Below are positions 63,406 to 64,000 of a stretch of DNA of 64,000 nt, one piece after another. A program made the translations under genes and the position numbers. Within the stretch, counting starts at the first letter, position 1; the number at the start of each line of letters is the position of its first letter. The notes beneath the pieces were generated by a model. That model was given only the letters and a program-made list of their open reading frames with translations. It did not search any database and had not been told where the DNA came from. This DNA is from Aphrophora alni (taxonomy: Eukaryota; Arthropoda; Insecta; Hemiptera; Aphrophoridae): NCBI GenBank assembly GCA_963513935.1, contig OY740773.1, positions 102,719,291-102,783,290 on the forward strand. Direction: 5' to 3'.

Positions 63406-63480
63406 TTAACCTTTTGTGCTCGATTATACCTTTTAAAACTGTCCTATCAGTTCATACGACCAGTCTCACTGGCCACCACC
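63406..63480 (+). mobile_element. Second piggyBac-like terminus
   Basis: TTAA at 63406-63409 is followed by CCTTTTGTGCTCGATTAT and, 40 bases further on, GACCAGTCTCACTGGCC, a 7-3-7 palindrome like GGCCAGTCATACTGGCC at about 61250. The orientation is the same as the end at 61235, so this is not that element's partner end. The element would run toward 64000 or beyond. Confidence 0.45.
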
Positions 63481-64000
63481 ATTTCTTCCTTTAGTTCATA
63501 ATAGTTTACTTGGTTCAAGTCCTGTCGAATCACATGTCTAGAGTGATTTGGCTCTTAGCCAATTTCTAAGAGCTGTAGAGGTCGCATGTCCATTCTCACT
63601 GGCCATACAGATATGCTTCTTTTTCTTTTCCTAAATATTGTTTTAATGCATCTGAGCTGTGAAGTGATCTGTTGAGTGCTTCTAGAACTTTTTCAACAAT
63701 TCTGCTATTTTAACAAGCGTGTAAAATTCATGGTTATTATCCGTTTCAAGGCTTACAGCATTGGTGTTACAAAACAACAACAATTTTATTTTCTTATATT
63801 GCAAATGGTATTTAGTTTTATCCTATTCATAGTTTTTTGAAATGGATGAAAGAGATGAAACATCTGACAACATTAGGGCTCTTGAATATAGTGAAATTTT
63901 AGTTGTTACCAGAGAAATTCTATTTAAGTTTTTTCCTTATGTTTTTTCTTATTTTACTCACTTATTATATTTACTTATTTGTTATATATATATATATTTT
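63481..64000. other. Window end, no gene seen
   Basis: Contains another half-site CTCACTGGCCATA near 63596 and a short (TA)n run at the very end. No ORF with recognisable motifs. Confidence 0.4.

Overview
This is a eukaryotic window. It is AT-rich, with GT-AG introns of up to about 5.8 kb, AATAAA-type polyadenylation signals and a dense load of decayed transposable elements. The transposon families (Penelope-like elements, Tigger/pogo, piggyBac-like TTAA elements, a Kolobok/Mutator-like element, mariner-like fragments, non-LTR pol fragments) fit an arthropod, probably an insect with a large repeat-rich genome. A hemipteran would fit, but that is only an impression.

Two conserved cellular genes explain the real protein-coding content, and they converge. 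On the + strand, 3176-36330 carries THOC1/HPR1, a subunit of the THO/TREX complex that couples transcription to mRNA export. Thirteen exons give 653 residues plus the stop; every splice phase agrees, and only the first exon (about 20 residues by comparison with human THOC1) is missing, presumably upstream of the window. On the - strand, 56822-46090 carries RAB5IF (C20orf24/OPTI), a small ER membrane protein of the Rab5ip family. It has four exons, 130 residues and a complete ORF.

Layout: 1-3175 upstream or intron sequence with a tRNA-like SINE head; 3.6-6.4 kb Penelope-like (PLE) debris, including an RT plus GIY-YIG ORF with one stop; 7.2-8.2 kb a minisatellite of 49-50 bp units; 9.1-10.3 kb an RNase H pol fragment; 12.4-13.2 kb a Tigger deletion derivative; 13.2-13.6 kb an inverted repeat carrying a hammerhead-like motif; 17.0-18.0 kb an antisense PLE; 25.0-25.9 kb a minisatellite of about 71 bp units built from non-LTR coding sequence and carrying 11 splice-donor-like words; 32.9-33.9 kb a piggyBac derivative with TTAA target sites; 36.4-38.7 kb a broken Tigger just past the THOC1 poly(A) signal; 39.2-40.9 kb an unrecognised decayed coding block; 44.8-45.5 kb a TTAA element; 46.1-56.8 kb RAB5IF with repeat-rich introns; 57.5-60.2 kb a nearly complete Kolobok/Mutator-like transposon; 61.2-62.9 kb a broken piggyBac-like transposase; a second piggyBac-like end near 63.4 kb.

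I see no novel operon-like system. The best leads are: a recurrent hammerhead-ribozyme-like motif in PLE-type debris; a short dispersed repeat family with at least seven copies; TTAA transposons that each carry a private palindrome next to the terminus; the donor-bearing minisatellite in a THOC1 intron; and the unidentified coding block at 39-41 kb.
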